A stretch of 45,686 nt of DNA, from positions 1-45,686 of the forward strand of contig CAZDIO010000039.1 in the NCBI GenBank assembly GCA_964505555.1. The letters run 5' to 3'. Origin of the DNA: CAZDIO01 sp964505555. Lineage in GTDB: Bacteria > Bdellovibrionota_C > UBA2361 > SZUA-149 > CAZDIO01. The position numbers and the translations under genes are program-made. A model generated the notes under the pieces. The model made no database searches and was not told the origin of the DNA. It saw nothing but the letters and a program-made list of their open reading frames with translations. This document shows positions 17,566 through 26,631 of this stretch, one piece after another (positions within the stretch are counted from its first letter, which is position 1; every line of letters begins with the position of its first letter).

Positions 17566-18451
17566 GGAGGTTGTCTTGAGAAGACGGTTCTTTGAAAAAA
17601 TCAGAGATCTCTTTCGTCAGCCGATCCCATTCTTTTTCTCCAAGAGTTTGCTTATCAATAATGAGATGACGATAACTGAGCCGGGACGTTGGCTGCGGCT
17701 TAATAATTTCTACCTGCCAACGAAAGAGAGCGTTTTTCTCTACCCACGTTCTTAAAGATCTGGTGCTTACAAGTTCATCATTTTTTGCAATTACGATCTT
17801 TGTTGGGACCTCGTTAAGAGTGATCGGGTTTTGTAGAGTTTGAACCTGATCAACGAGGATAAAAAGAGAATTGTAGAAAGCAAGGGGTGTGCTTCGATGT
17901 GCTCGGTATGAGCTTGGAGCAAAGCTTGGTAAGGAGAAACCAAATACTCGAAGGGGAGAAAGGAGACGGATGAGACTTGTTGCCACGTTTGGTCGGATCG
18001 CAGGTGCGAGAAAGATCATTTTTTTGAAAGGACTTTTCTGTTGATGATCAAGGTATGCGGTAGTTACGAGCGAGCCAAGCGAATAGCTTATATTGTAGAA
18101 GGGGAGGTTTGGATACTGCCTTTGTGCCTCAGAAACGGCGTTGGCAATGTCTTGTAGCCAATGTTCTTCAGTGACATCTAAATTTTTATGTTCATGTCCT
18201 GAAAGTGATACCTGAAGTACGTGAAAACCTTCCGCTTGGAAGAATTGACAAAAAGAGCTCATCACTTGGGGCTTATTGTTTAAGCCGTGGAGGGTAAGAA
18301 TCACTCCTTTTGGAGAGGTGTTGGAGGTTCGAAACCACACTACGGGAAGCACATCGATCGGGGTTGAGGGAGAAGAAGGAAGAGCGCAACTAAGTCCAAG
18401 GAGAGCAAGTAGATAAGAAAGTGCACGGTGAAGTTTACTTAAAGCGCGCAC
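17501..18451 (-). CDS. Exported alpha/beta hydrolase (possible lipoprotein)
   Basis: Serine hydrolase-like protein of 316 residues with a hydrophobic N-terminus (SYLLALLGLSCALPS). This could be a lipoprotein signal, though GLSC is an imperfect lipobox. Oxyanion-hole segment TLHGLNN (53-59), nucleophile elbow SYSLGS with Ser124, where Ser replaces the first Gly of GxSxG, candidate acid in AKNDELVS and candidate His in YRHLIID. Substrate unknown. The start is a GTG at 18451, 6 nt after the pdxT stop, with no clear ribosome-binding site. The C-terminal 20 or so residues, low in complexity, are encoded opposite the end of lat. Confidence 0.75.
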   Translation of the reverse strand: MRALSKLHRALSYLLALLGLSCALPSSPSTPIDVLPVVWFRTSNTSPKGVILTLHGLNNKPQVMSSFCQFFQAEGFHVLQVSLSGHEHKNLDVTEEHWLQDIANAVSEAQRQYPNLPFYNISYSLGSLVTTAYLDHQQKSPFKKMIFLAPAIRPNVATSLIRLLSPLRVFGFSLPSFAPSSYRAHRSTPLAFYNSLFILVDQVQTLQNPITLNEVPTKIVIAKNDELVSTRSLRTWVEKNALFRWQVEIIKPQPTSRLSYRHLIIDKQTLGEKEWDRLTKEISDFFKEPSSQDNLPTEPSSGHLQKSPITPKHLSH

Positions 18452-18457
18452 AGAAAA

Positions 18458-19060
18458 CTAGGAAAGCTTGGTTAACATCTTATGAATTGTTGAAGAGGTG
18501 TCGCTTAATTCCGGATGAAACGTGCAAGCAAGAATATTTCTCTGTCGAACAAGGACTGGAGAATTTCGATATTCGATAAGAACTTCCACAGCCGAGCCAG
18601 TTCTTGTGATCTGTGGAGCACGAATAAAAGTACCCTCAAGTGAAGATTCCTGCTTTTCCATCGTTAATTCCCGAACAAGATCTGCACCGATCTTAGTCCA
18701 GCTCAGGGCACGCTCGATAAATGACTCACGTTGCCTTCCATAAGCATTCCTCGTTACATCAATATCAAGGAGTGAAAGCGATTCCTGACGTGGATGGGAA
18801 ACACCAGAAGCAAGGAGGATGCACCCTGCGCAGGTGGCAAGGACCGGAAGGCCTGAGCGGATTGCATCGACGAGTGTCTGCTTAAACTCCGCGGTAAGGA
18901 GACGAAGCATTGTAGTTGATTCACCTCCGGGGAGAATCAATGCAGAAACCGCACTGACTTGATATGGGTGTTTTATATAGAACGGAGTAACCTCAAGCTC
19001 AAGAAGCTTGCGATGATGTGCTTCGAAGTCGCCTTGTAACGCAAGAATTCCTACTTTCAT
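18458..19060 (-). CDS. pdxT: Pyridoxal 5-phosphate synthase glutaminase subunit PdxT
   Basis: Class I amidotransferase that releases ammonia from glutamine and channels it to PdxS for PLP synthesis. The N-terminal VGILALQGDFEAH, the oxyanion segment LPGGESTTM, the nucleophile cysteine in ATCAGCILLA and the catalytic His/Glu in CTFHPELS are all present. The 200 residues are a normal length. The usual TCAGLI is TCAGCI here, a mild variant. The ATG at 19060 has AAGAAGAG immediately upstream, and pdxS ends 12 nt before it, so the two form an operon. Confidence 0.95.
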   Translation of the reverse strand: MKVGILALQGDFEAHHRKLLELEVTPFYIKHPYQVSAVSALILPGGESTTMLRLLTAEFKQTLVDAIRSGLPVLATCAGCILLASGVSHPRQESLSLLDIDVTRNAYGRQRESFIERALSWTKIGADLVRELTMEKQESSLEGTFIRAPQITRTGSAVEVLIEYRNSPVLVRQRNILACTFHPELSDTSSTIHKMLTKLS

Positions 19061-19072
19061 CTCTTCTTTAGG

Positions 19073-19957
19073 TTACCAGCCGCGCTCTTGAAGACGTTCC
19101 TCAGCTTTGAGAGTTTGAATCTCAAGGCCTGGCATTGCAGAACGAAGTCCTCGTGAGATCTCTAAGAGGGCTCCAGGCTCATTGTAATGAGTTGTCGCCT
19201 TAACGATTGCTCGTGCTCTTTGAGCGGGGTCTTCGGATTTAAATATTCCCGAGCCGACAAAAACGCTTTCAGCCCCAAGTTGCATCATTAATGCAGCGTC
19301 TGCAGGGGTTGCAATGCCACCGGCAGCAAAATTTGGAACTGGGAGCTTGCCGTTTTGTGAGATATTTTTAACTAACTCGTAAGAAGCTCCAAGTTCTTTT
19401 GCGGTATTGACAAGCTCTTCCTCACTAAGTGTTGTAAGACGTTTCATCTCTGAAACAATTGTGCGCATATGGCGAACCGCTTCGATAATATTTCCCGTTC
19501 CAGCCTCTCCTTTTGTTCGAATCATTGCCGCACCCTCGCTAATTCGTCGAAGAGCCTCGCCAAGGTTTCTTGCACCACAAACAAAAGGTACGGTGAAATC
19601 AAACTTGTGGATATGATATTTTTCATCTGCGGGGGTGAGTACTTCGCTCTCATCAATAAAGTCAACTCCGAGCTGCTCTAAGATCTGTGCCTCTACAAAG
19701 TGGCCAATTCTCACCTTTGCCATCACGGGGATACTCACCGCCTTCATGATACTCTCAATCGTATCGATTGAAGCCATCCGGGCAACACCACCCTCACGTC
19801 TGATGTCTGCAGGGACCCGCTCAAGCGCCATGACTGCCGCCGCTCCAGCTTCCTCTGCAATGAGTGCCTGTTCAGGATTAACGACGTCCATAATAACGCC
19901 GCCCTTTAACATCTCAGCAAGCCCGACTTTAAGTTTTAATCCGTGTTCTTGTGCCAT
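19073..19957 (-). CDS. pdxS: Pyridoxal 5-phosphate synthase lyase subunit PdxS
   Basis: Synthase subunit of the ribose 5-phosphate-dependent vitamin B6 pathway, forming a dodecamer with PdxT. Seen: GGVIMDVVNPEQA, the first catalytic lysine in MAKVRIGHF, the second catalytic lysine in IRTKGEAGTG, and the phosphate-binding NFAAGGIATPADAALMM and SVFVGSGIF. At 294 residues it is standard. The start ATG at 19957 has AAGAG about 5 nt upstream. This is the deoxyxylulose phosphate-independent route, so PdxA/PdxJ are not expected to be needed. Confidence 0.97.
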   Translation of the reverse strand: MAQEHGLKLKVGLAEMLKGGVIMDVVNPEQALIAEEAGAAAVMALERVPADIRREGGVARMASIDTIESIMKAVSIPVMAKVRIGHFVEAQILEQLGVDFIDESEVLTPADEKYHIHKFDFTVPFVCGARNLGEALRRISEGAAMIRTKGEAGTGNIIEAVRHMRTIVSEMKRLTTLSEEELVNTAKELGASYELVKNISQNGKLPVPNFAAGGIATPADAALMMQLGAESVFVGSGIFKSEDPAQRARAIVKATTHYNEPGALLEISRGLRSAMPGLEIQTLKAEERLQERGW

Positions 19958-20275
19958 TTTTGCTCTTAATCCCTATATCAACTACGCAGCCTGCATCGTT
20001 TATGCGAAGCAAAATTTGAGTGAGAAATGCAGGCCCTTATGGGTAGCAGACACTACCAATTTGTCAATACTTTACACGGTTTTTATCAGAAGAGGAAAAA
20101 GATGATTATTGACCTTTGCTGTGTAGGTAAATGCAAATGATGTTTATGTATTGACTCAAGCGAAGAAAGCACACAATTATTTCGTTGCTTCTACGTCAAT
20201 AGTCCAGGCCGTGTAGTAGTAGTTGGAGATTTTCGACTGGAATCAAAGTGGAAATCAGAAGGTAATACAAAATCT
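19958..20275. promoter_or_regulatory. pdxS leader and ABC-operon upstream region
   Basis: This 318-nt gap has no convincing gene. Next to pdxS an 8-bp perfect inverted repeat, GCCTGCAT (19989-19996) and ATGCAGGC (20027-20034), lies in the presumed pdxS leader with a 30-nt loop. A TTGACA is present on the minus strand around 20055, but no -10 at a good distance follows it. For the plus strand TTGACT (20151-20156) followed by AATTAT 18 nt later is a weak promoter candidate for the ABC genes. Confidence 0.35.
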
Positions 20276-21205
20276 ATGATGATTGAGACGAGCAACTTGG
20301 GGCGCTCATTTGGGGACCTCAAAGCGGTGGATGGCGTCAACTTTAAAGCACAACGAGGAGATGTTCTTGGATTTCTCGGCCCAAATGGAGCTGGCAAATC
20401 AACAACGATGAAGATGCTCACCTGTTTTCTTACGCCAAGTACGGGGACAGCAAAAATAAATGGTTTTGATATTCTTACTCAGCCAAGAGAGGTTCGTTCG
20501 CAAATCGGGTATCTTCCAGAAAATGCTCCGCTCTATGGTGAGATGACCGTTGTTGGTTTTTTGGAATTTATCGCTGAAGTTCGCGGCATAGAAGGTTCGC
20601 TCCGAAAGAGTGCGATAGAGCGTGTGGTGAACATGACAAGTCTGCAAGGGGTGACAAGACAGCGCATTGAAACCCTCTCCAAAGGTTTTAAACGCCGTGT
20701 AGGATTAGCTCAAGCATTAATTCATGATCCGCAGATTCTGATTCTTGATGAGCCTACCGATGGACTTGATCCAAATCAAAAGCATGAGGTACGAGAGTTG
20801 ATCAATCGTATGGCAAAAGAGAAGTGCATACTTCTTTCTACCCATATTCTTGAGGAGGTAGAAGCGGTCTGTAATCGCGTCATTATTGTTGCCCGCGGAA
20901 AAATCGTCTTTGATGATACACCGGAGGCATTTCGCAAGTGTTCTAAGAAGCACGGTGCGGTGACAGTTCATTTTGGTGAGGGGGTGAAGGTAGGTTCAGA
21001 AGAGTTGAAGAAACTCTCTGGGGTAAAAGAAGTTGAGGTTGCAACACTTCCTACTGGGGGAAATAGCTATACGCTCTATCCCGCTCCTGGTCGACAGATA
21101 CTTTCCCCATTAATTAAAGAAGCAGAGATGAAAAATTGGTCCTTTCAGGATCTGCAACTTGAAACAGGGGTGATGGAAGAGGTCTTTCGACAAATTACTC
21201 AGTAA
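20276..21205 (+). CDS. ABC transporter ATP-binding protein (GldA-like)
   Basis: Cytoplasmic ATPase of an ABC-2 type exporter. Walker A GPNGAGKS (35-42), Q-loop region IGYLPENAPLYGEMTV, signature LSKGFKRR, Walker B LILDEPTDGLDP and the switch histidine in STHILEEV. The C-terminal domain beyond residue 220 is typical of this subfamily. Two ATGs in tandem (20276, 20279) are preceded by AGAAGG at about 13 nt; either may be used. It is followed by a permease, a GldG-type auxiliary protein and a DUF4340 protein, an arrangement usually called a Gld-type ABC system although gliding is not implied. Confidence 0.9.
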   Translation: MMIETSNLGRSFGDLKAVDGVNFKAQRGDVLGFLGPNGAGKSTTMKMLTCFLTPSTGTAKINGFDILTQPREVRSQIGYLPENAPLYGEMTVVGFLEFIAEVRGIEGSLRKSAIERVVNMTSLQGVTRQRIETLSKGFKRRVGLAQALIHDPQILILDEPTDGLDPNQKHEVRELINRMAKEKCILLSTHILEEVEAVCNRVIIVARGKIVFDDTPEAFRKCSKKHGAVTVHFGEGVKVGSEELKKLSGVKEVEVATLPTGGNSYTLYPAPGRQILSPLIKEAEMKNWSFQDLQLETGVMEEVFRQITQ

Positions 21206-21262
21206 GGAGGAGGTTGCTCGGTAAGTAGTGTGGCGATTTGGATTGATGATAGGGAGGAGTAA

Positions 21263-21997
21263 ATGAAGATTTTTCTTGCGGTAATGAAGCGCGAATTTAA
21301 GGCGTACTTTTCTAGTCCGTTGGCGCTTATTTTTATTGTGATCTACCTTCTCCTCACAGGCTTTTTTACCTTTAAACTGGGAGGATTCTACGAACAGGGA
21401 CAAGCAGATCTCCGATCGTTTTTTGTTTGGCATCCCTGGTTGTATCTTTTTATTGTGCCCGCAATTTCGATGCGTCTGTGGTCTGAAGAGAAGAAAACGG
21501 GAACCATTGAGTTGTTGTTTACGCTTCCCGTGAGTCTTTTTGAAGCAATGGCGGGGAAATTTATTGCGGCTTGGCTCCTCGTAGGATTAGCACTGTTATT
21601 TACGTTTCCAATCGTAGCTACGGTCTCATATCTTGGACAACCAGATATGGGGGTGATTGCAGCAAGTTATTTAGGAAGCTTTCTTATGGCGGGAACTTAT
21701 CTTGCCATTGGATGTTGTATCTCTGCTTCGACAAACAATCAGGTGATTAGTTTTGTCATCACTACAGCGATCTGTTTAGTTTTAATTCTTTTGGGATTTG
21801 AACCGGTAACAGCGGCACTCTTGGGAGTGCTTCCAGCAGGAGTGGTTGAGCAGATCTCTAACTTAAGCTTTCCGCACCATTTTGAGGCAATTCAACGAGG
21901 AGTCGTGGATTTTCGGGATCTCGTTTATTTTCTATCGGTTATGTTTTTTAGCCTTACCGCGGGAACTATCATTCTCGATCGGGGAAAGGCCAATTAG
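21263..21997 (+). CDS. ABC-2 type permease (GldF-like)
   Basis: Integral membrane subunit of 244 residues with about six hydrophobic segments. The N-terminus KIFLAVMKREFKAYFSSPLALIFI is the cytoplasmic coupling region plus first helix. The segment SMRLWSEEKKTGTIELLFTLPVS is the family hallmark. The start ATG at 21263 has a strong GGGAGGAG 5 nt upstream. It lies 57 nt after the ATPase and belongs to the same operon. Substrate unknown. Confidence 0.88.
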   Translation: MKIFLAVMKREFKAYFSSPLALIFIVIYLLLTGFFTFKLGGFYEQGQADLRSFFVWHPWLYLFIVPAISMRLWSEEKKTGTIELLFTLPVSLFEAMAGKFIAAWLLVGLALLFTFPIVATVSYLGQPDMGVIAASYLGSFLMAGTYLAIGCCISASTNNQVISFVITTAICLVLILLGFEPVTAALLGVLPAGVVEQISNLSFPHHFEAIQRGVVDFRDLVYFLSVMFFSLTAGTIILDRGKAN

Positions 21998-22077
21998 TGT
22001 TTCACGTCAATGAAGAAGAGTGCCCCAAATAGTTTCTTAATTAACTCGACGCAGTTTAGTGTCCAACGGAGGAAGAG

Positions 22078-24015
22078 GTGAATAAGACATTACTCTCAGC
22101 TACTGGGATCCTTGTTCTTGGAGGGATCCTTCTTTTTATCAATGCACTCAGCAGTGTCGTCTTTCGATCGGCTTATGTAGATCTTACAGAAGAGGGACTC
22201 TACAGCCTCTCGGAGGGTTCAAAGAACATTCTTGAAAGCATCGAAGATCCGATTACTCTCCGTTATTATTTTAGTCGAACTGATGCGGCGCCTTACGCTT
22301 CTCTCAAACTCTATGCGGCACGGGTTCGTGATTTTTTAAATGAATATCAACGCCATAGCGGAGGAAAACTCTCTGTAGAGATCTATGACCCACGACCTGA
22401 TACCGAGGAGCAGGAATGGGCAGAGAAATATGGACTCAGCCCAATTCCGGATCAGCTCGGCAGAAATCTTTATTTTGGATTAGTCGGCGTCAATGGTCGG
22501 GGTCAGGAAGGGGCGATCCCCATCTTTAATATGCAACGGCAAGAATTTCTTGAGTACGACATTACCAAACTCATTTACTCGCTGATGAAAGCAAAAAAAT
22601 CTGTTGTGGGCATTCTCACCTCATTGCCAATAAAAGGAGAGCCAAAAAACCCTTTTCAACAACTTGAAGGACAAGGAGAGGAAAATGACCCTTGGGTGTT
22701 TCTCTCTCAACTGCAAGATTTTTACGAAGTAAAGCACCTTGTGCCAACAGTTACTGAGATTCCCAACGATGTTGATCTTTTGATGGTGATTCATCCTAAA
22801 GATCTAAAAGAGAGCACCCTGTATGCGATCGATCAGTATGTGCTAAGCGGCAAGTCGCTTTTTGTTGCAGTAGATCCATACTGTCAACTCGATCAACCAC
22901 CGCAAGATCCAACAAACCCCGCCCAGGCGATGATGGCAGAAAAAAGCTCAACGCTGAATAAACTACTTTCAAAGTGGGGAGTTGAAATGGTGGAGAAAAA
23001 AGTAGTTGGAGATACGCGCTCAAGCACCAAGGTAAATTCAGGTCCGGGAGCACCTCCTACCGATTACGTGGTATGGCTCTCGCTTCGAAAGCCAAATATG
23101 AATACCTCTAATATTGGAACAAGTGCGCTTGAAAATGTGCTTCTCCCATGGGCAGGAGCTCTTGAGGTGAAGCAAAAAGATGGGATCCTTTCAGAGGTAT
23201 TACTTTCAAGTTCCGAAGAGGCGATGCTTGTAAACGAGGATAATTATCGGTTTGGAGGAGGAGATCCGGGGACGCTTCTAAGAAATTATATCAGAGGAGG
23301 TTCAAAACAAAATCTTGCAGTGAGTCTTCAAGGAAAGTTTAAAACGGCCTTCCCTGGAGGTGCGCCAAGTGCGGAAGCAAAGAGCACGGAGGAGAACGCA
23401 CAGAGTGAGATGCAGTCCCCTGCTCCTTCATCAAATGCGAAGCATCGCACAGAGAGTGAAGGGAATTCTCATCTGGTGGTGATTGCTGATGTGGATTTTC
23501 TTGGAGATCGGTTCTCTGTTGCTTCTCAGCGAATTTTTGGGAGGCGATTGGTGAGTTTAATCAATGATAACTTGGTGTTTCTTTTGAATACAGTTGAAAA
23601 TCTCGGTGGTTCTGATGATTTGATTAGCATTCGTTCTCGCGGAACATATTCGCGGCCATTTGTAAAAGTACAAGAGATAGAACTTCGTGCTCAAGAAAAA
23701 TGGCAGCAAGAAGAGATGATTTGGCAAGCAAAACTTAATGATGCCAATCAACGGCTTAGTCAGATTCAGGGAGAGGGTGGAGAGGCTGCAAAAACTGCAC
23801 TCTCAAAGGAGGCGGTGGAAGAAGTACGTAAACTTCGTGAAGACCGACAGAGCATTCAAAAACGACTCAGTGAGGTGCGAAGAAACCTACGTGAAGATAA
23901 AGAGAGTCTCGGAACAAGACTTTTCTTTCTCAACACCTTTGCTCTTCCTATTTTACTCGTGCTTGGAACCCTGCTCTGGCATCAAGTAAGAAGCAAAAAA
24001 CGTAAGGGAAACTGA
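22078..24015 (+). CDS. GldG-like ABC auxiliary membrane protein
   Basis: Large exported-domain subunit of 645 residues. An N-terminal membrane helix (residues about 5-27) is followed by a periplasmic domain of the ABC_transp_aux/GldG type (DLTEEGLYSLSEGS, ILESIEDPITLRYYFSR, FNMQRQEFLEYDITKLIYSL, and VAVDPYCQLDQPPQDP). A Ser/Ala/Glu-rich linker lies around 430-465, then a coiled coil (about 540-610) and a C-terminal membrane helix ending in a basic tail. The GTG start at 22078 is supported by GGAGGAAGAG just upstream. The role in the transporter is not established for this family. Confidence 0.85.
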   Translation: MNKTLLSATGILVLGGILLFINALSSVVFRSAYVDLTEEGLYSLSEGSKNILESIEDPITLRYYFSRTDAAPYASLKLYAARVRDFLNEYQRHSGGKLSVEIYDPRPDTEEQEWAEKYGLSPIPDQLGRNLYFGLVGVNGRGQEGAIPIFNMQRQEFLEYDITKLIYSLMKAKKSVVGILTSLPIKGEPKNPFQQLEGQGEENDPWVFLSQLQDFYEVKHLVPTVTEIPNDVDLLMVIHPKDLKESTLYAIDQYVLSGKSLFVAVDPYCQLDQPPQDPTNPAQAMMAEKSSTLNKLLSKWGVEMVEKKVVGDTRSSTKVNSGPGAPPTDYVVWLSLRKPNMNTSNIGTSALENVLLPWAGALEVKQKDGILSEVLLSSSEEAMLVNEDNYRFGGGDPGTLLRNYIRGGSKQNLAVSLQGKFKTAFPGGAPSAEAKSTEENAQSEMQSPAPSSNAKHRTESEGNSHLVVIADVDFLGDRFSVASQRIFGRRLVSLINDNLVFLLNTVENLGGSDDLISIRSRGTYSRPFVKVQEIELRAQEKWQQEEMIWQAKLNDANQRLSQIQGEGGEAAKTALSKEAVEEVRKLREDRQSIQKRLSEVRRNLREDKESLGTRLFFLNTFALPILLVLGTLLWHQVRSKKRKGN

Positions 24016-25286
24016 TGAACCAAAAAAACTTAATATTGTTGACTCTGATCTGTGTGGTTCTTGGGGGGTTGTTTTTTACGCTTGAACCCTCATCTCAGAA
24101 AGGTGCAGAACGGCGGAGTTTCTTGCTTTTTGAGGGCATTGACCCAAGTGTCGTAAAGGGATTGAAGCTTGAGCAAGGTGAGTCCATGGTAGATTTACGC
24201 CAAGGAGAGAGCTCATGGGAGGTAGTTGATCATGCGAACTATCACGCAGCAGATGGAAAGGTGCGTTCACTGCTCCTGAAGCTTCTCAGTCTTGAAGTCT
24301 CCCAGCGAATTGGAGCAGCAGAAAAGGACTTTGATGCTCTTGGAGTTACTGAAGCCAAAATCAAGGAAGGTCGTGCGCGGGTTACGTTGCGAGATAAAGA
24401 GGGCAAAGATGTTGTGGGGTTGTTTCTTGGCGAATCACGAAAAGTAGAGCGTGGAGAGGGATTGTCATTTCCTTCCGGGCAGTATGTACGACGCGCAGAT
24501 CAATCGGAGGTATATCTTGTTGGAGAACCCATTACTATTGTAGCGGCACCCACTGATTGGCTACAAAAAGATCTAACAAATGTGCTGGCATCAAAAGTTT
24601 TTGATATTACCCAAATAGGTGTTTCAGGCAGTGGAGAGGAGGTGCAGTTTCAATTGAACCGAGACGAATCTTCGGATGAAAGTAATCAAACCCCGAAGTT
24701 TCTCTCGGCAACCCCTCTTCAACCGGGAGAATCTCTTGATGAAGCAGCCTTAGGACAGATCCGGGCCGGATTAGAAAATCTGCGGATGGAGAATGTTTTT
24801 AAGGGAGAAGGGAGTGAGGTTAAGGATCTCGTATTTGATAAGAAAACAATTTATCGAACCTTAAATGGAGAGGTTTATACGATCTTAAGCGCCTCAAAAG
24901 AAGATAAACAATATATTAAACTCGATGTTTCTTTTGATACACAGCTTGCCAATGAAATTAAGGTAAAAGCAGAGCAAGCCGCAAAAGAAAAAGAGGAGCG
25001 GGAAAAAGCTGAGAAAGAAAAACAAGCAGCTACTGCTTCGTCAAGTTCGCAGCTTTCATCAAGCGCCTCTTCGCTTCCAGCCAAACCTCTTCCAGAGATC
25101 TCCTCTGCAGAAAATGCTAAGAAGATCGATGAGAAGTTTGAAGGGTGGGTGTATGAGGTTTCTGAGTTTGGTGCAAAGAAGTTTCGCACAGAAAGAAAAG
25201 ATCTCTTCGTAAAAAAAGAAGCACCAAAACTAGAGGAGCCGCAGAAGACCTCACAAAAGAAGGACAAGAAAGAACAAACGAGCTAA
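24015..25286 (+). CDS. DUF4340 domain protein, last gene of the ABC operon
   Basis: Protein of unknown function commonly found behind GldG-type genes. The N-terminal anchor (LILLTLICVVLGGLFFTL) is followed by a DUF4340-like beta-rich repeat region (residues about 45-290, including SSWEVVDHANYHAADGKVRSLL and YVRRADQSEVYLVGEPI). A charged Lys/Glu helix and a Ser-rich linker lie around 310-355, and a KKE-rich C-terminal tail follows. The start overlaps the upstream stop in TGATG, a sign of translational coupling. Likely membrane-anchored with the bulk in the periplasm. Confidence 0.85.
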   Translation: MNQKNLILLTLICVVLGGLFFTLEPSSQKGAERRSFLLFEGIDPSVVKGLKLEQGESMVDLRQGESSWEVVDHANYHAADGKVRSLLLKLLSLEVSQRIGAAEKDFDALGVTEAKIKEGRARVTLRDKEGKDVVGLFLGESRKVERGEGLSFPSGQYVRRADQSEVYLVGEPITIVAAPTDWLQKDLTNVLASKVFDITQIGVSGSGEEVQFQLNRDESSDESNQTPKFLSATPLQPGESLDEAALGQIRAGLENLRMENVFKGEGSEVKDLVFDKKTIYRTLNGEVYTILSASKEDKQYIKLDVSFDTQLANEIKVKAEQAAKEKEEREKAEKEKQAATASSSSQLSSSASSLPAKPLPEISSAENAKKIDEKFEGWVYEVSEFGAKKFRTERKDLFVKKEAPKLEEPQKTSQKKDKKEQTS

Positions 25287-25361
25287 GTTGCTCCCTCGCT
25301 TATCATCTTGCCTCTTGTTAGTGAAAAAAAAGACCGAGAGCCTTGTCGTTTGAAGCTCGCG

Positions 25362-25394
25362 CGCTCAGGCTCTTGGCAACAGAGAGCCTGAGCG
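25362..25394. terminator. Bidirectional terminator between the ABC operon and recA
   Basis: CGCTCAGGCTCT (25362-25373) pairs perfectly with AGAGCCTGAGCG (25383-25394), 12-bp stem with a 9-nt loop, partly extended beyond. On the minus strand an eight-T run occurs about 30 nt further on (opposite 25325-25332). The stem lies between convergent genes and can serve both. Confidence 0.7.
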
Positions 25395-25409
25395 TGCTCG
25401 ATCCAGTGA

Positions 25410-26582
25410 TTACTGCTCAGCAGACTTTGCTACGGCAATTTTTTCTTTGGGCGGAAGTGAAGCTACGGGTTTTTCCTCCTTCTTTTCCTCTGTGACGGTT
25501 TTTGTGTTTCCTCGAGATCCGGTTCCTGCCGTAATTCCTACACTACTGAGGATTAACTGCTTTATCTCCTCTTTCATTGCTTGATTTTCTTTGAGGAATT
25601 GTTTTGCGTTTTCTCGACCTTGCCCTACCCGTTCTCCTCGAAAAGCAAACCAGGCTCCAGCCTTATCAATAATCCCGTGTTCAACGCCAAGGTCAACAAG
25701 TTCGCCTGTTTGACTAATTCCCTCATTGTAAAGAATATCAAATTCAACTTCACGAAATGGAGGAGCAACCTTATTCTTTACAACTTTGACCTTCGTTCGA
25801 TTACCGATAATATCCTCACCCTCCTTCACCGCACCAATTCGACGGATATCCAGTCGGATTGAAGAGTAAAATTTGAGGGCATTTCCACCGGTTGTGGTTT
25901 CTGGAGAACCAAACATTACCCCGATTTTCATTCGAATCTGGTTAATAAAAACAACCGTGGTTCTTGTTTTTGAAACAGCAGATGTCAGCTTGCGGAGCGC
26001 TTGACTCATTAACCGCGCTTGTAAGCCGGGAAGAGAATCGCCCATATTCCCATCAAGCTCAGCTTGGGGTACCAGTGCAGCGACAGAATCAATGACGACA
26101 AGATCAACTGCGTTAGAGCGGACAAGAGTCTCAGCGATCTCCAGCGCCTGTTCCCCAGAGTCTGGCTGGCTAATGAGAAGTTTATGGGTATCAACCCCAA
26201 GACGCTGTGCGTAACTAAGATCCAGGGCGTGCTCTGCATCGATAAAAACAACGGTACCACCGGTTTTTTGTGCTTCAGCCGCCATGTGTAGGGTGAGTGT
26301 CGTTTTTCCTGATGATTCCGGTCCGTAGATCTCGATCACTCGACCACGGGGAATTCCACCGATACCGAGTGCAATATCAAGACTGAGACTTCCGGTGGAG
26401 ATAGTTTCAATAGGTTCTGGCGCCACGCCCTCGTCAAGCCGCATAATCGCGCCTTTTCCGTAATTCTTTTCTAGTGTGGAAAGAGCAGTACGGAGAGCTT
26501 GATCACGTTCTGTGTTAATCGGACGGATCGCTGTGACCTTGTCTTGAGATTGTTGTGAAGTATTAGGCGTCGGTTTATTCAT
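25410..26582 (-). CDS. recA: Recombinase RecA
   Basis: Homologous recombination ATPase and co-protease for LexA cleavage. Walker A GPESSGKT (87-94), the catalytic segment IDAEHALDLSYA, Walker B LVVIDSVAALVP, loop L1 AELDGNMGDS, loop L2 QIRMKIGVMFGSPETTTGGNALKFY. The ATG at 26582 is chosen because AAGGT lies 6 nt upstream and the protein is then 390 residues; an in-frame extension of 13 residues has no support. The C-terminal tail is Lys/Glu/Pro-rich with less acidity than in E. coli. It lies 49 nt downstream of lexA on the same strand, so the two are probably co-transcribed. Confidence 0.98.
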   Translation of the reverse strand: MNKPTPNTSQQSQDKVTAIRPINTERDQALRTALSTLEKNYGKGAIMRLDEGVAPEPIETISTGSLSLDIALGIGGIPRGRVIEIYGPESSGKTTLTLHMAAEAQKTGGTVVFIDAEHALDLSYAQRLGVDTHKLLISQPDSGEQALEIAETLVRSNAVDLVVIDSVAALVPQAELDGNMGDSLPGLQARLMSQALRKLTSAVSKTRTTVVFINQIRMKIGVMFGSPETTTGGNALKFYSSIRLDIRRIGAVKEGEDIIGNRTKVKVVKNKVAPPFREVEFDILYNEGISQTGELVDLGVEHGIIDKAGAWFAFRGERVGQGRENAKQFLKENQAMKEEIKQLILSSVGITAGTGSRGNTKTVTEEKKEEKPVASLPPKEKIAVAKSAEQ

Positions 26583-26631
26583 ACAGTACCTTATGTATTT
26601 GGGTTTATTTAAATCTAACAATTAATAATAT

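Noticed and set aside
20055..20060. TTGACA on the minus strand ahead of pdxS as a promoter -35
   Set aside because: The nearest -10-like hexamer is 20 nt away, too far for sigma70. Only noted as weak.
19635..20105. A 156-codon plus-strand frame opposite pdxS
   Set aside because: It lies opposite the well-supported pdxS; composition is rich in Ser/Ile as expected for an antisense reading. No ribosome-binding site.
24875..25267. A 130-codon minus-strand frame opposite the DUF4340 gene
   Set aside because: Ser/Phe-rich mirror of the Lys/Glu-rich coding strand; no start signal; a shadow.
20276..25286. Calling the ABC cluster a gliding motility system
   Set aside because: GldA/F/G homologues are widespread in non-gliding bacteria; sequence alone does not support gliding.
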